Shown piece by piece: positions 53,415 to 63,676 of a DNA stretch of 64,000 bases. The notes under the pieces are model-generated. The model was not told the DNA's origin. It did no database searches and saw only the letters and a program-made list of their open reading frames with translations. A program made the position numbers and the translations under genes. Position 1 is the stretch's first letter, and each line of letters opens with the position of its first letter. The DNA is from Tricholoma matsutake (Eukaryota > Basidiomycota > Agaricomycetes > Agaricales > Tricholomataceae). The DNA lies in the NCBI GenBank assembly GCA_026075535.2, contig AP026549.1, forward strand, positions 744,001 to 808,000, written 5' to 3'.

Positions 53415-54587
53415 TGATAGGTCGTCTCCTTGGCTCAAGGACCGATTGACCACTTTAGCATCATTCTAATCACATCAGCTAACTCCTACGATGTCCCAGA
53501 TGCAGTGTGACCCAGTCTATTGATTGCGATATCATATCGACCACGTCGAAACATCACCAGCAACATCGATCGTATCAAGAGCCCACATCGCACAACCTTT
53601 GGACTACCCTGAAAGCCCCTAAGATCCCTTGACATGACCATCGAACATCTCCGATCAACTTTGAACAGCCGTGACCGCAATCGAGCATCATCGACCATCA
53701 TCAAGTGTCATCAATTGATATTGAGACACTACGAACAACATTGGGCACTGCATTTCTTATCTATATGGTGGAGTACCATGTGCCAGGAATGATTCCAACT
53801 CATGCCCAAACCTGCTGATAGTAGGTTAGCCTCGTTCCAAGTCCCAATCGCACACAGAACCCACTGGACAAATTACTGCGAGACTTAGCTCGATTTCTAC
53901 ACAAAGGACAGTCCCCTTTCAGTTCCATACGCTATATTACTCTTTCATCATATGATATATATCTTTCTTGTTTGGATTCCAGTCTCCTTTTTGACCTTGT
54001 GCCTTAACTCATATCTTTTGCCTCATGTTCTACACATGTTTCTTATTCCATTTTAGGAAGTTTCTTTAAAAACATATAAAACTCTGTAGTATCTACTGGG
54101 AAATACAAGAAATCATCTTCACATATCATCTCGTATACAGTTCTAAGCATCCGATCAACTTTCTAAAATGATCTAAGTCTCTATGGGTTTTCTCGATTGA
54201 CGAGAAACCTCTGCGATTGTCATGCCCTCAATCCTCCCTCAATCCTCTTGTCATTAGCTCTAGCAACCCTTCCAACACTTCATAGCCATTTGCCACACCC
54301 TTTGTATACTATTGACCTATTGAAAGGTCCCCAGAATTCACATATCGACCATCGACAATAAACTCATTCGCCATTGATCTCATCGATCGCCCTCAATATC
54401 AATCGATACTTGATTGTACTGTGCCAAACGCCTTGTCTCTCATAACACTACCTTCATGACTAGTACCAACTGGTCATCTTTCCATCGCTTGGGCCACAAA
54501 CATTCAGAACGACTCGCAACCTTCCTCTGACTTGTTGCAAATATCATCGATTGCCTCATTGGCAGTTTCCCGGATTGAGTATCATCA
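53415..54587 (+). repeat. Solo LTR of the G1 Ty3 family
   Basis: 1173 bp from TGATAGGTCGTCTCC to GGATTGAGTATCATCA, opposite in orientation to G1'. Flanks TTGC (53411-53414) and TCGC (54588-54591) differ by one CpG transition and form a 4-bp target duplication. Without it, integrase sequence joins as in G1 (PEW then QKLR-like). The middle carries many ATCGATCATCGACC-type words. No internal region, so it is an LTR-LTR recombination product. Confidence 0.88.
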
Positions 54588-55154
54588 TCGCCACTCGGGA
54601 TAAGTTGTTAGTGAACATCGACCTTGTACAATAACCTTGAATCTGCTCGAGGGAGGCATTTGCATGGTATCGATGTAGACTTTGCTGAATAAAGGTGTGG
54701 GTGTGGCAACAGTAGGTGGGATAAGGAGATTCTGAGTTTGTTGTACCTGGGACAGGTGGCAAGTGCAAATATATCATGCAATGTCTGCTTTCATGTTAGG
54801 CCACCAGAATCGTAGGGAAATAACGGCTTTTGTTGCGAAGACCATTTTGTGTCTGATATTGTCGTGAGCTGCACAAATGACTTCGAGACGACATTCAGGA
54901 ATTGCAACGATTTTGTGAGCTCCGTGCGAGTCTTTCCTCCAAAGTTTGCCACGATCTAAGAAGAATTTGGTGCAATATCGAACAAAGGTAGCATATTCGG
55001 AATCTGATAAATCTGGAGGTCGTACCAAATCCTCTAACCATTTTCGAACGTGAATTAATCTTTTGTCTTCCTTTTTTGCATTGTTTGTTCGTGGGACATC
55101 ATCGTAGGTCGGATCCTCCCCCTTACTGAGATCTGAAGAGAGGGAGAGTGTCAA
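54588..55154 (-). pseudogene. G1' integrase, N-terminal part
   Basis: RLIHVRKWLEDLVRPPDLSD, YCTKFFLDRGKLWRKDSHGA, AAHDNIRHKMVFATKAVISL and RFWWPNMKADIA (55065-54775). The His of the zinc-binding HHCC motif is partly present (IRHKM). The core begins (LHRYHANAS near 54680) and is cut by the solo LTR. Confidence 0.8.
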
Positions 55155-55175
55155 AACTCAATAGGAAGTGAAAGG

Positions 55176-56863
55176 TCAAGTCGTAACAGGATTGATTTGG
55201 TGTACGAAACCATGAAGATGGTCGATCCAGTCTCCAAAATCATTTTTGTTATCGAACTGATCATCTTCATCTTGTGGAGGATGTCTCAAAAGTCCGTCTG
55301 GACCATGATGTGTACCTGCAACATGAACCAATGTGAAGTGAAAAGTAAGGATTGAGATGATCCATTGATTGATGCTAGTGCTAGGTGCGATATCAGGGTT
55401 CGAGAGCATGCCTTTGATATACCTTGTGTAGACTTTGATGATGAGGTTTCGGACCCCTATTAGGTACAAACAAAGTGCTCCGAGAGTGCGATATAGACCA
55501 TAGAGTTCGAGTTTCGCTTGCGAAAACTGGGATTCATGGTCGTTAAGCATGATTGAGCCAAATCGACTGTAATATCAGTTTTGAAGGTTGTCGGGATTGC
55601 ATTGCGCAAGAAAGAAGCCAATAGCAATGTATAAAGTATCGACTGATAGGATAACTATGGCGTCAGATGAGTAGTCAATAGTGCAAATTGCTGGGGAATT
55701 GATCAATGCTTGCTTCAGGTCTTCCTGTGCTGCAATTTGTTTTGGTCTGAAATCAAAAGGGACCTCTTTTTGTGTAAGGTGTATTAGAGCTGTAGCATGT
55801 TGAGCAAAGTTTCGAATAAAGATATGACAAACTCCAATGGTTCCTAGAAATGCCATGACTTTGGTAAGGCTTTGACAAGGCCCCCATTTGCTAACTGCTG
55901 TGATGCGAGTGGGATCAGCCATATGACCTTTGATATTGCATCGATGACCTTGAATGATTATTTCGGAGATGCAAAGGTAAAGTTTCAGACCAGAAAATGT
56001 TTCTCTGCAATACTTCATGCATTGGACCATATGATTTAGATTCCCAAAATGCTCCCAAACAAAGCGTCGAATGCCTGGATTATTGGCAATTGTCTTGTAA
56101 GATCCTCCGATAGTTCGACATTCTGATTTCGGACCTTTAACTGGTGTGTCATTGATGTAAGGGATGGTGATATGAGGGATTTTGGGTTGTAGGATAAACA
56201 TTACATCATTATGTAAGACTGGGACCGAGTTCATCCAACCCATTGGTAGGGTGATGATTCAAAGCACTCCAAAAGGTGTCTGAAATGTTGTTAGATCTCG
56301 AGATGATTCTGCGACTTTCCTTTCGTCAAATGTGACATATAAGTCCAACATTCCACTGCAAGCGCATCTGCCAAATTGTTCAGCTAGATGCTCGGGGATC
56401 GGGATGACACCAGAGTGCTGAATCATTACTTGATTAAGAGGCTCGAGACTGTGAATGATTCGAAGTGATTTTGCATCTTTCTTCGCAACACAAAACCATT
56501 GCGACCGATACGATGAGTTTGATGACTTGTATACTCCTGCTTCTATGTTCTTTTTCAGCATCTTGCAGATCTGTTCATACAGACCAGGAGGTATAGGGAT
56601 ATTATGTTTGACCCATGGAGTGTGAGGAATAACAGGGAATTTGATAGGAGGAGAGAAGTCGGGGCAAAAGCTTCCTCATTCTTGTTCGGTCCATGCAAAA
56701 CCCATTTCGTGATTTCAAATAAAATCATGCATAAGCTTTTGTTCTTCTGGCCATAGAAAATTGCCAGGATGGTTTTTGTCAATAATAGCTTTGGGTTCGG
56801 GTGTATATCGGGGAGAAGGTATGAGCGATGGGGGGTGAGGATTGAGTTTTGGCATTTGCTCAA
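55176..56863 (-). pseudogene. G1' reverse transcriptase and RNase H
   Basis: RT: KNIEAGVYKSSNSSYRSQWF (56555 on), IHSLEPLNQVMIQHSGVIPI, FQTPFGVL, MGWMNSVPVLHNDVMFILQP (56243 on), YINDTPVKGP at 56158-56147 with Asn for the first catalytic Asp, SLTKVMAFLGTIGVCHIFIR. RNase H-like region LKLYGLYRTL-type and LVHVAGTHHGPDGLLRHPPQ (about 55325). Better preserved than G1, and useful to show which G1 stops replaced Arg. Confidence 0.85.
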
Positions 56864-56948
56864 GGAGGTTGCCAGTGACTGTTCAAATGATGCAAAATCG
56901 ATCAGGTAGTTCAGTAATAACTGGTCGAACTTTCTGTGCGACTGGTTT

Positions 56949-57687
56949 TTATTTCTTCTTCGAGGCTGCGAAGGTTGGGTATATAGGGTCGGTTAACGAG
57001 ATGTAGGGAGGGGAAATAATAGCGGAGTCATGCATAAAGGTGGCCATTGAGGCCGATAAAGACATTGCATACTGGCAACTAGCCGTTAAATATAAGTTCA
57101 CAAGGATCAAAGAAAAGGAAAAGGTGTTGGAAGAGTTCGAGGAGTCAATATCGGGAATAATCGCAGTGTACTCGATAGTTATAGAGGAATTAGAATGGTC
57201 GAAAGAAATAATGAGGGCACACTGGTTATTCTCCAAGATTTTATCCTCTAGTTGCAAAAATCCTTGTGAACTACTCTCTTCATCAATTAGATTGGGGAAT
57301 AGTCAGAATAGCACAGGATTGTGTTGAGTTCAGATCAACTATAGTTATCGTCTGCACTTCGTTTCGATGATTTTTTACCATACTCTCTGTGAGAACGTCG
57401 AATGGTCGTCTGAGCAGAATGTCATACACTGGATCGCGGATGATGTGTATCTGCATATAGAGAGTGATGCTACCGACTTTGCAAGGTACATTCCATGCCA
57501 AACCTAGACTCTGGTCAATGCCACCATTAGCCGATTGCAGAGGGATGCGTATCGAAGGATCATATGCGAGACCAAGTTCATGACAGACTTCTTCCAACAT
57601 TGCGATGATTGATGAACCTGGATCGACTACACTTTTGACTGGATTTCTGCCATTGACGTTCATAATAACCGATCTAATAGAATGCAA
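56949..57687 (-). pseudogene. G1' protease region
   Basis: MNVNGRNPVKSVVDPGSSII at 57675-57615 with the DPGSS active site, then LGLAYDPSIRIPLQSANGGI and ITLYMQIHIIRDPVYDILLR. The following linker (57257-56949) is in another frame. Same organisation as G1. Confidence 0.82.
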
Positions 57688-57717
57688 TTCCTTTGCTGAA
57701 ATGAAGGGTTCAGGTAT

Positions 57718-59340
57718 TTATCCAGGGCAAAGACTGCTAATATAGGTTTTGTAAGGGTCGTCAATTACAAATATGTCATTGTGAAGGAGATTCGTAGTGT
57801 TATTTCCTTCAGGTTGCTGGATATGATGCATGGTGACCTGTTCCTTCCATTTCATATGAACTTTGGGTGATAGCGAAAGTAATTCTTCAGGGGTTAGAGT
57901 GATAATCAGTGGTTTCATCAATCAAGTGAAAATGTCTTCAGTGATTCTGTCCTTTTGAATGGGAGCTTGGGTATGATAGGATGGGCCGTCTTTTGCTTTG
58001 CCGGTCAATGTGAAGTTGTGTTCCTGAGGAGGTAGGTACGAGTTTTCTTTAGCGCCATTGTAGGGATGTATTACCGGTTGCGATGATTGCTCAGAGGTCA
58101 AAGACTGTGCCGTATTTGAAGTAGGTGGATTGGTTGCTGTGGACGATATCGATGGTGCCGGTAGTTGCGGGATGAATCGTTCGACCGTCGCAGGGATCGA
58201 GGGCCATGAGGTAGGAGCTGTTGGCACATTTGGATCAGTTTGCATAAAAGGTCTACCACTTCGCAAAGCATATATCTCTTGTTTGAGTTGTGTGATACGA
58301 TCTTAAGTCAGTAATTTGGTAGACACCCCTGGATGGTGTCAAAGAAACTGTTGGAGGTGCAATATTATACATTAGCAAAGGGGTAAGGTTAGATGGAGGG
58401 TTTTGTCAAGTCCATTCATCAATCCTGTCCTTGATAAAATGACCGGGGATGCTTTGAGGAGTGAATTGACCATTTGGGAGAACGATTCTTCTTACACTTT
58501 CCTTCGTTGATATAATACTGACAAACCAAGCAGTTGCTAATAAAATGTCCTGTAAGCCCACAAAAGATGCAAACTAAGGTTTTGAGCTGGTCCGAATGAA
58601 ATCCACTGTTAGGTCGAGTAGTGTTTGTGGTCTTCGAACCTGCTAAAGCTGTTACAAGAGTGGCTGCGAATTTCTCAAGGATTGCCATAAGGTCTTCCAA
58701 TTTAATTTGGGGCAAAGATGTCAATATTGTTGGGATTGCCTAAGGTGCTGAAGAATGCGAACTAAGTAGCGATGTCAAATCTGAGCCAATAGACCCTGCT
58801 AAAATGAATTTTGCCGCTGCGTGAATATTGTTGAGTGGGTAGGGGTCATCGGGATAGTGATTGGGGAATTTTAGTTCAAGTTGTCGAGCGATTCTAGCCC
58901 ATAATCCTGGTTGGAAACCCTGGACAAAGGCTCTGCTTTGTTCTGCATCGGAAATCCTGCCTTTAATAGATAGAAACTTGGTAATGTTATAGAATGACCA
59001 ACAGTTTAATCCCAAGTCACTCGCATTGTAAATACCTATGTGAAGTATGAGTTTGTCCATGTCCAAAATTGACCATTTCTGATCGTCTTCGGAACCAGGG
59101 TACAGTTGGTGAATGGCGATGTGAAAGTTCTGGAATGAAATATTCTGGAATCGATTCCCAGAGTTCAGAAATATCAATATCGAGGTAGCGACAAGCGTGC
59201 TTCTTCATATCTTCTGAGTTCGTGACATTGCATGCCGAGAAAAGCAATTCAAGCTTGTTAAAGTATCTGTGAAGTTCTCATGGGTGGGTAGGATCAGATT
59301 TCGGAGCCGTGGAATGACCACAAGCTGGCATCATTGCTTG
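57718..59340 (-). pseudogene. G1' gag
   Basis: Minus-strand blocks: MMPACGHSTAPKSDPTHP-stop-ELHRY (59330-59255), YFNKLELLFSACNVTNSEDM (59268-59205), WSFYNITKFLSIKGRISDAE (about 59000-58945), AFVQGFQPGLWARIARQLEL, the CCHC knuckle CIFCGLTGHFISNC (about 58572-58531), and the P/T-rich linker to 57718. Upstream coding likely extends past 59340 toward the LTR. Several frame breaks. Confidence 0.82.
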
Positions 59341-59661
59341 CATAGTCATGAATGTGATGTTTCTAGGGGTAGGGGTTAAAACTTGTGTGAATGATGGTAG
59401 AGGAGTTAAAGTTGTTGGAAGGATGAATGACGATGTAGACGATGAAGATGAAAAAGTAGAGGATGATGTTGAGGGCGATGAGATTGGTGAAGGGAATAGT
59501 CAACAATGAGTTGATTCTGCTTCGGAAACAGGTTCAAGAATATCTCCTGATTGTTTGAGAGATTTGAAGGCATGGCGAGTGTTGATTTGTAGATTTCTAG
59601 CCTGTGTTGGCCTAAGCCGGGAGATTCGAGATGGATTAGGCGATGAAATGATTTAGAAACC

Positions 59662-59678
59662 CCTTGCGGTGGGCTCCA
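59662..59678 (-). promoter_or_regulatory. Probable primer binding site of G1'
   Basis: Three nt inside the 5' LTR, the minus strand reads TGGAGCCCACCGCAAGG. The TGG start matches a tRNA 3' CCA end; the tRNA species is not identified. Confidence 0.55.
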
Positions 59679-59681
59679 AAA

Positions 59682-60913
59682 TGATGATACTCAACCAGGA
59701 AACCCAAACAAAACCCACTATAAGGGCTCGAATGGTATAACACTAGTTAGAGGAAGGTTGCAAGGTGGTACTAAATATCACCGCTGTAAACCAAGGGTAT
59801 GAAAACGACTCTAGAGGGTGTGCGATGAAGTTCAATGAGGTTTGAAGGTATTCGAAGCGTTGCAATGATGTTCAAGAGAAGTTCAATAACAATCGAGGGC
59901 ATACAAAGCGCTGTGATAATGTTTGAGGGAAATTTAATGAAATTCGAAGAGTATTCGAAGAGGTCTGATGAAGTTCAAAAAGGTTCAGAGAGGTGCAAAG
60001 AGTATTCGAAGAGGTCTGATGAAGTTCAAAAAGGTTCAGAGAGGTGCAAAGAGGTTCAAAGAGGTGCAAAGAGGTGCGATGATGTTTGAAGAAGTTCGAA
60101 GGCCTTTTATAGAAGATGAAGATGCTTTCGACGGTGGCTGAGGATAGACTGTAAGGATGTAGAAAGGTGTTGAGAGGGAATAGACGATATGCGATAATTT
60201 TGAGAAGCTAGTATGAGGAGTTTGAGAAAATTCAGCGTATAACACTGAACTTCAAGACTAAGTTGAGATGCTTGGACTCAAGAGAATGGCTCTTAAATCA
60301 GATGATTGGTGTGAGAGGACAATGTATTCCCTTCTTCTGAGTAGCTAGTACAAGGCTATATATGTTTGGGAGAAGTGATACTAAAAGGGAAATAAATCAT
60401 GAGGAATACATGAGGCAAGCTATAAAACAATAGAGAATCTTTGCAAATCATAGAATAAATGAAGGAAGATAAGAAGGGAAACGTCTAGAGGCATGATTTA
60501 TCACTGGTACCTGTCCCCATTGATCCAATATATCATTAAGATATCAAAGCACCACAATCTTGTCCTAACATCTTGTCATTGTGTCTCCTCATGTTCGGTG
60601 GTGCTCAATATGCGACGCACTAACTCTTACAAGGTGTGCTGCATGTATCCGAAGGATGGTGCAATAGGTGTACAGCGGCCAAAGGTGTTCGAAGTGCTGC
60701 GATATTGTTCAAAGTCATTCAAAGTCGTTTGAGATCGTTCAAAGTCATTCGGAGTTGTTCAAAGTTGTTCAAAGTTGTTCAAAGTCAATTGAAGTCGATC
60801 GAAGTAGTTTTGGAGCAGTGTCGCGAGGTTCGTGGGGGTTTGGAGCATGTGTTTTGATGTGTTGATGCCTCTGGAGACATTCCCAGAGCTCAGAGCGCAC
60901 AGTGGACCTATCA
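59682..60913 (-). repeat. 5' LTR of G1'
   Basis: 1232 bp, TG...CA ends. About 50 bp longer than its partner because AGAGTATTCGAAGAGGTCTG... is tandemly duplicated at about 59948-60053. AAAGTCATTCnnAGTTGTTC-type arrays lie at about 60700-60800. CTTCTATAAAAGGCC on the minus strand (about 60110-60095) is a likely TATA box. Confidence 0.93.
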
Positions 60914-61631
60914 ATGCAAAGTAGTATCAGCCCACACTCTTGAATGAGATGATCTCATCCGGTCAGCTTTTATGAATTGTATAGCTGATGAAGTCCCAGA
61001 CCCACAACTGATGATGTTCATTGATGAAGCTGCAAGGAATCGAAGGTCATCCCAGCGGTCAAAATGGTGGGCATTGTTAGGGATGAGATGTGTCCAGAAG
61101 TGGTTTTTCATCCATGGAGAGCGTTATTCCATCCTTCCTATCCTCACCCTTGATGGACTTATCACATACAATGTCATGCCAGGATCTGTGACCTCTGAGC
61201 ACTTTGTACAATTCCTGCGTGAACTGGTTGTGAGTTGGGGCTGCTCATCCTGCTCCAAAGCATCATTTGGCATATCTTTATTTCAGATTCCTCTAACCAA
61301 CCCATATCCTGGTCCTCACAGTGTTCTCATTCTTGACAATTGTAGCATCCACCATTCTGAGGAAGTATGAGCACTTGTAGAAGATGATGCATGTAAGTAA
61401 TTTGCAATTTGTACTCAACACCTGTTGACATCTCCCCCAGAGTGCAAGCTTATCTTCCTCCCACCCTACTCTCCTGATCTCAATCCAGTTGAGCAAGGAT
61501 TCTCATCAATCAAGGCCTTCCTTTGCCACCACTGGCAGGACTTTTCTCTTTCTGTGATAGATTGTGCATGTCAGAATATTGCAGCAGAGAAGACATGGGG
61601 TTTCTTTCAAGCTTCAGGATACATAGTATAA
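60914..61631 (+). pseudogene. Tc1/IS630-type transposase, DDE part (split)
   Basis: Continues the HTH part at 47455-47761. First Asp in LMMFIDEAARNRRSSQRSKW (61011-61070), second in HSVLILDNCSIHHSEEV (about 61318-61368), Glu in PPYSPDLNPVEQGFSSIKAF (about 61460-61519). Introns: 61230-61286 (GTGAGT...TTTCAG) and 61393-61440 (GTAAGT...CCCCAG). TGA at 60945 (LE-stop-DDL) and 61368 (EEV-stop-ALV) stand where Arg is expected, and the second splice junction forms TAG where CAG (Gln) would fit. DDE triad intact, gene dead. Confidence 0.87.
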
Positions 61632-61725
61632 TGGAACTATCTTGTACAATCATGGACAATAACTACAATGATTTTGACGCAACAGTAACAATCAACAAGG
61701 AAAATAAACATGGAATGTGACACAT

Positions 61726-63541
61726 CTAGAAGTCATCATCACAATCAGGAACTCCATCAACAACTGGAACATAATTGTCTGGCAAGGGAACAAACCACCC
61801 ATGCGCCTCATAAAAGTAGGACCAATCAAAGTCCTCACCAGGGTATGGCTTGCCTGGAGTGATTCATGGACCATACAGTCTTGCACTACTGCCACCATGA
61901 AACCTCTTCTCAAACTGGACCTTGATATTTGGAGGCATGTGAGGTTCAGGGTTGGGCTGCATTGAGCTGCTGACATCTCCATCTGGCCATTTGTGCTTCT
62001 TTGATTCTGATTCAAGGTTCCACCACTGGAGTGCATTCTGCTTCAGATGTATAACATCACCATCAGACAAGCCAATGCCATGTAGCATTGGATTGTCAAC
62101 AAGATGGAGAATGTCAGGGCCATAACCATGGATTTGGAAACTATCTTCATAACTGGTTGCACCACAAATGCCAAGAGATTCTTCAGCATACTCAAGGAAG
62201 AGCAAGAGCTTCAAGGGAGTATTGTGAGGTGGGCTAGGAGGAGCTGAGGGAGCTGAGGGAGCATGTGTAGATTTGAGGTTTGGGGTTGAAGGTGCTGGGC
62301 GAGCAGCCAGTTGAACCATTGCAATGAGACCCTGGACAATTGAGGCCATGTGTGCAAGATCAGATGGCAGAGGTTGAGGTTGAACAGGGGTGCGGGAGAC
62401 TTGCATGACAATTGATGGGATCAAAAGTAAATGTTTGAGGTGGGTCCATAGCTGTTGCTTTGCCATCATACTACAGGCTGGTTAGCTGTGCTCACAAGAT
62501 AAGAAATGGAGTATGCACAATAGCCCTTGCACAGCTGGGGCTGGCCTGTGTTTCCCATGGAAACACAGGCCTCAGAAACATGTTTTGTGACTTTGATGTG
62601 TGTTTCCTTGAGAAACACCTTATGTAAGCACTGCCAAAAAGCTGATTATGTAACAGTTATCCCAAGGAAACATGGATTAGAAGTCACAAAACATGTTTCT
62701 GAGACCTGTGTTTTGCATGGAAACACAGGTCAGCCCCAGCTGTGTTGCCCACTCCTTCATCATAAACAGAGTCAAGGGACATGAATCGCCTGTTCCACCA
62801 GGTGCCTTATCAATATATGTATACCCACCATCGTGGTCATTTTGATAGTTGACCTCAAGGAGCCTGTGACATCTTGCAAGCTCAAGATCCACCTTTGAGA
62901 GACCATTTTCCTGAGGTCGCACAGCATATAATTAGTGCTGTGATGTTCTTGGTTGAAAATTATCACATACCTCATCCTCATCAACTTTGTCACTCCCACT
63001 ACTCTCTGGACTGTCATCATCCCTTGATCTTTTCTGCTCATGATAGTTGAACTGTATCTGTATAGAGAAAATGACATAATTTTACCTTGCCATGCTTCTG
63101 AATTTGGACAAGCTCAATGGTAAGGACGATGGGTTTGCTGGGTTTTGCCTCAAGGATACTCTTCACAATAGCTTCGTATTTGTCATAGTCCTCAATATCG
63201 CAGGCCTCCCCGACTCTAAATAATAACAACAGGTATGAGCTTGCAGATTCCTTACCTACCATCAATTGTACTTCGCAGGAGGGACCTGGATTTTGAAGAT
63301 GAAAGTATGCTTGGCAGTAGCTTGGTACTTCTGTATGTGGTGCGCCTTCAAAAATCCATTCAAAAGCTCAACATAGTTCTCCTCCGAAACCTCAAACTTG
63401 TGTGTGAATTGCTTTTTTCTTGGTTGAGGCCTTCTTGTTCTTCTTGGTAGCAGCAACAGTTTCGACGACAACAAGTTTGGCATTTCTCAAAGCAGAGTAG
63501 GCAACAGAATCATTTGAAGGAGATGGAGAGGATTCAGACAT
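61726..63541 (-). pseudogene. Hypothetical gene with SAM-like domain, carrying a MITE
   Basis: Met 63541 (MSESSPSPSNDSVAYSALRN), a Lys-rich tract, then after a 1-nt frame slip FEVSEENYVELLNGFLKAHH, further exons EACDIEDYDKYEAIVKSILE (about 63210-63150) and YHEQKRSRDDDSPESSGSDK. An intron (GTATGT...CTAAT...CTCAG, about 62972-62913) is followed by ENGLSKVDLELARCHRLLEV and LTLFMMKEWA, where a 215-bp MITE enters; RAIVHTP follows it in frame. The C-terminal part holds a SAM-like fold signature (LLLFLEYAEESLGICGATSY; GYGPDILHLVDN; LSDGDVIHLKQNALQWW, about 62210-62015). It ends YVPVVDGVPDCDDDF at 61726, after one TGA at 61866. A protein type repeated in agaric genomes; function unknown. Confidence 0.6.
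62530..62744 (+). mobile_element. 215-bp MITE with about 62-bp TIRs
   Basis: The ends CACAGCTGGGGCTGGCCTGT and, inverted, CACAGCTGGGGCTGACCTGT continue with high match to ...ATGTTTTGTGACTT on each side. The flanking TTG on both sides is a 3-bp target duplication; on the minus strand removing the element and one CAA restores KEWA-RAIVHTP. CACAG termini and a 3-bp duplication suggest the CACTA superfamily (inference). Confidence 0.88.
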
Positions 63542-63663
63542 GGTGGTTGCTGTAGAATATACATTATACATTTTTGACGACACATCGGACTGCAAGTCAC
63601 GACTTGGGAACGTTGGGCCTTTGGACCAAATACAACCAAGCAATGTCTTTTTTTCTGGCTTTC

Positions 63664-63676
63664 CGTATATATATGA
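63664..63676 (-). promoter_or_regulatory. TATA-like sequence upstream of the SAM-like gene
   Basis: CATATATATACGG on the minus strand lies about 125 nt upstream of Met 63541. Position and sequence fit a core promoter; not more than suggestive. Confidence 0.35.

Larger units (their letters stand above)
47762..60913 (-). mobile_element. Ty3/gypsy element G1', full length, decayed
   Basis: LTRs of 1178 and 1232 bp in direct orientation, flanked by ATGC at 47758-47761 and 60914-60917, a 4-bp target duplication that restores the Tc1-like transposase frame. The order on the minus strand is 5' LTR, primer site, gag, protease, RT, RNase H, integrase, antisense gene, polypurine tract and 3' LTR. It contains TIR copy 5 and a solo LTR as secondary insertions. 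Confidence 0.95.
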
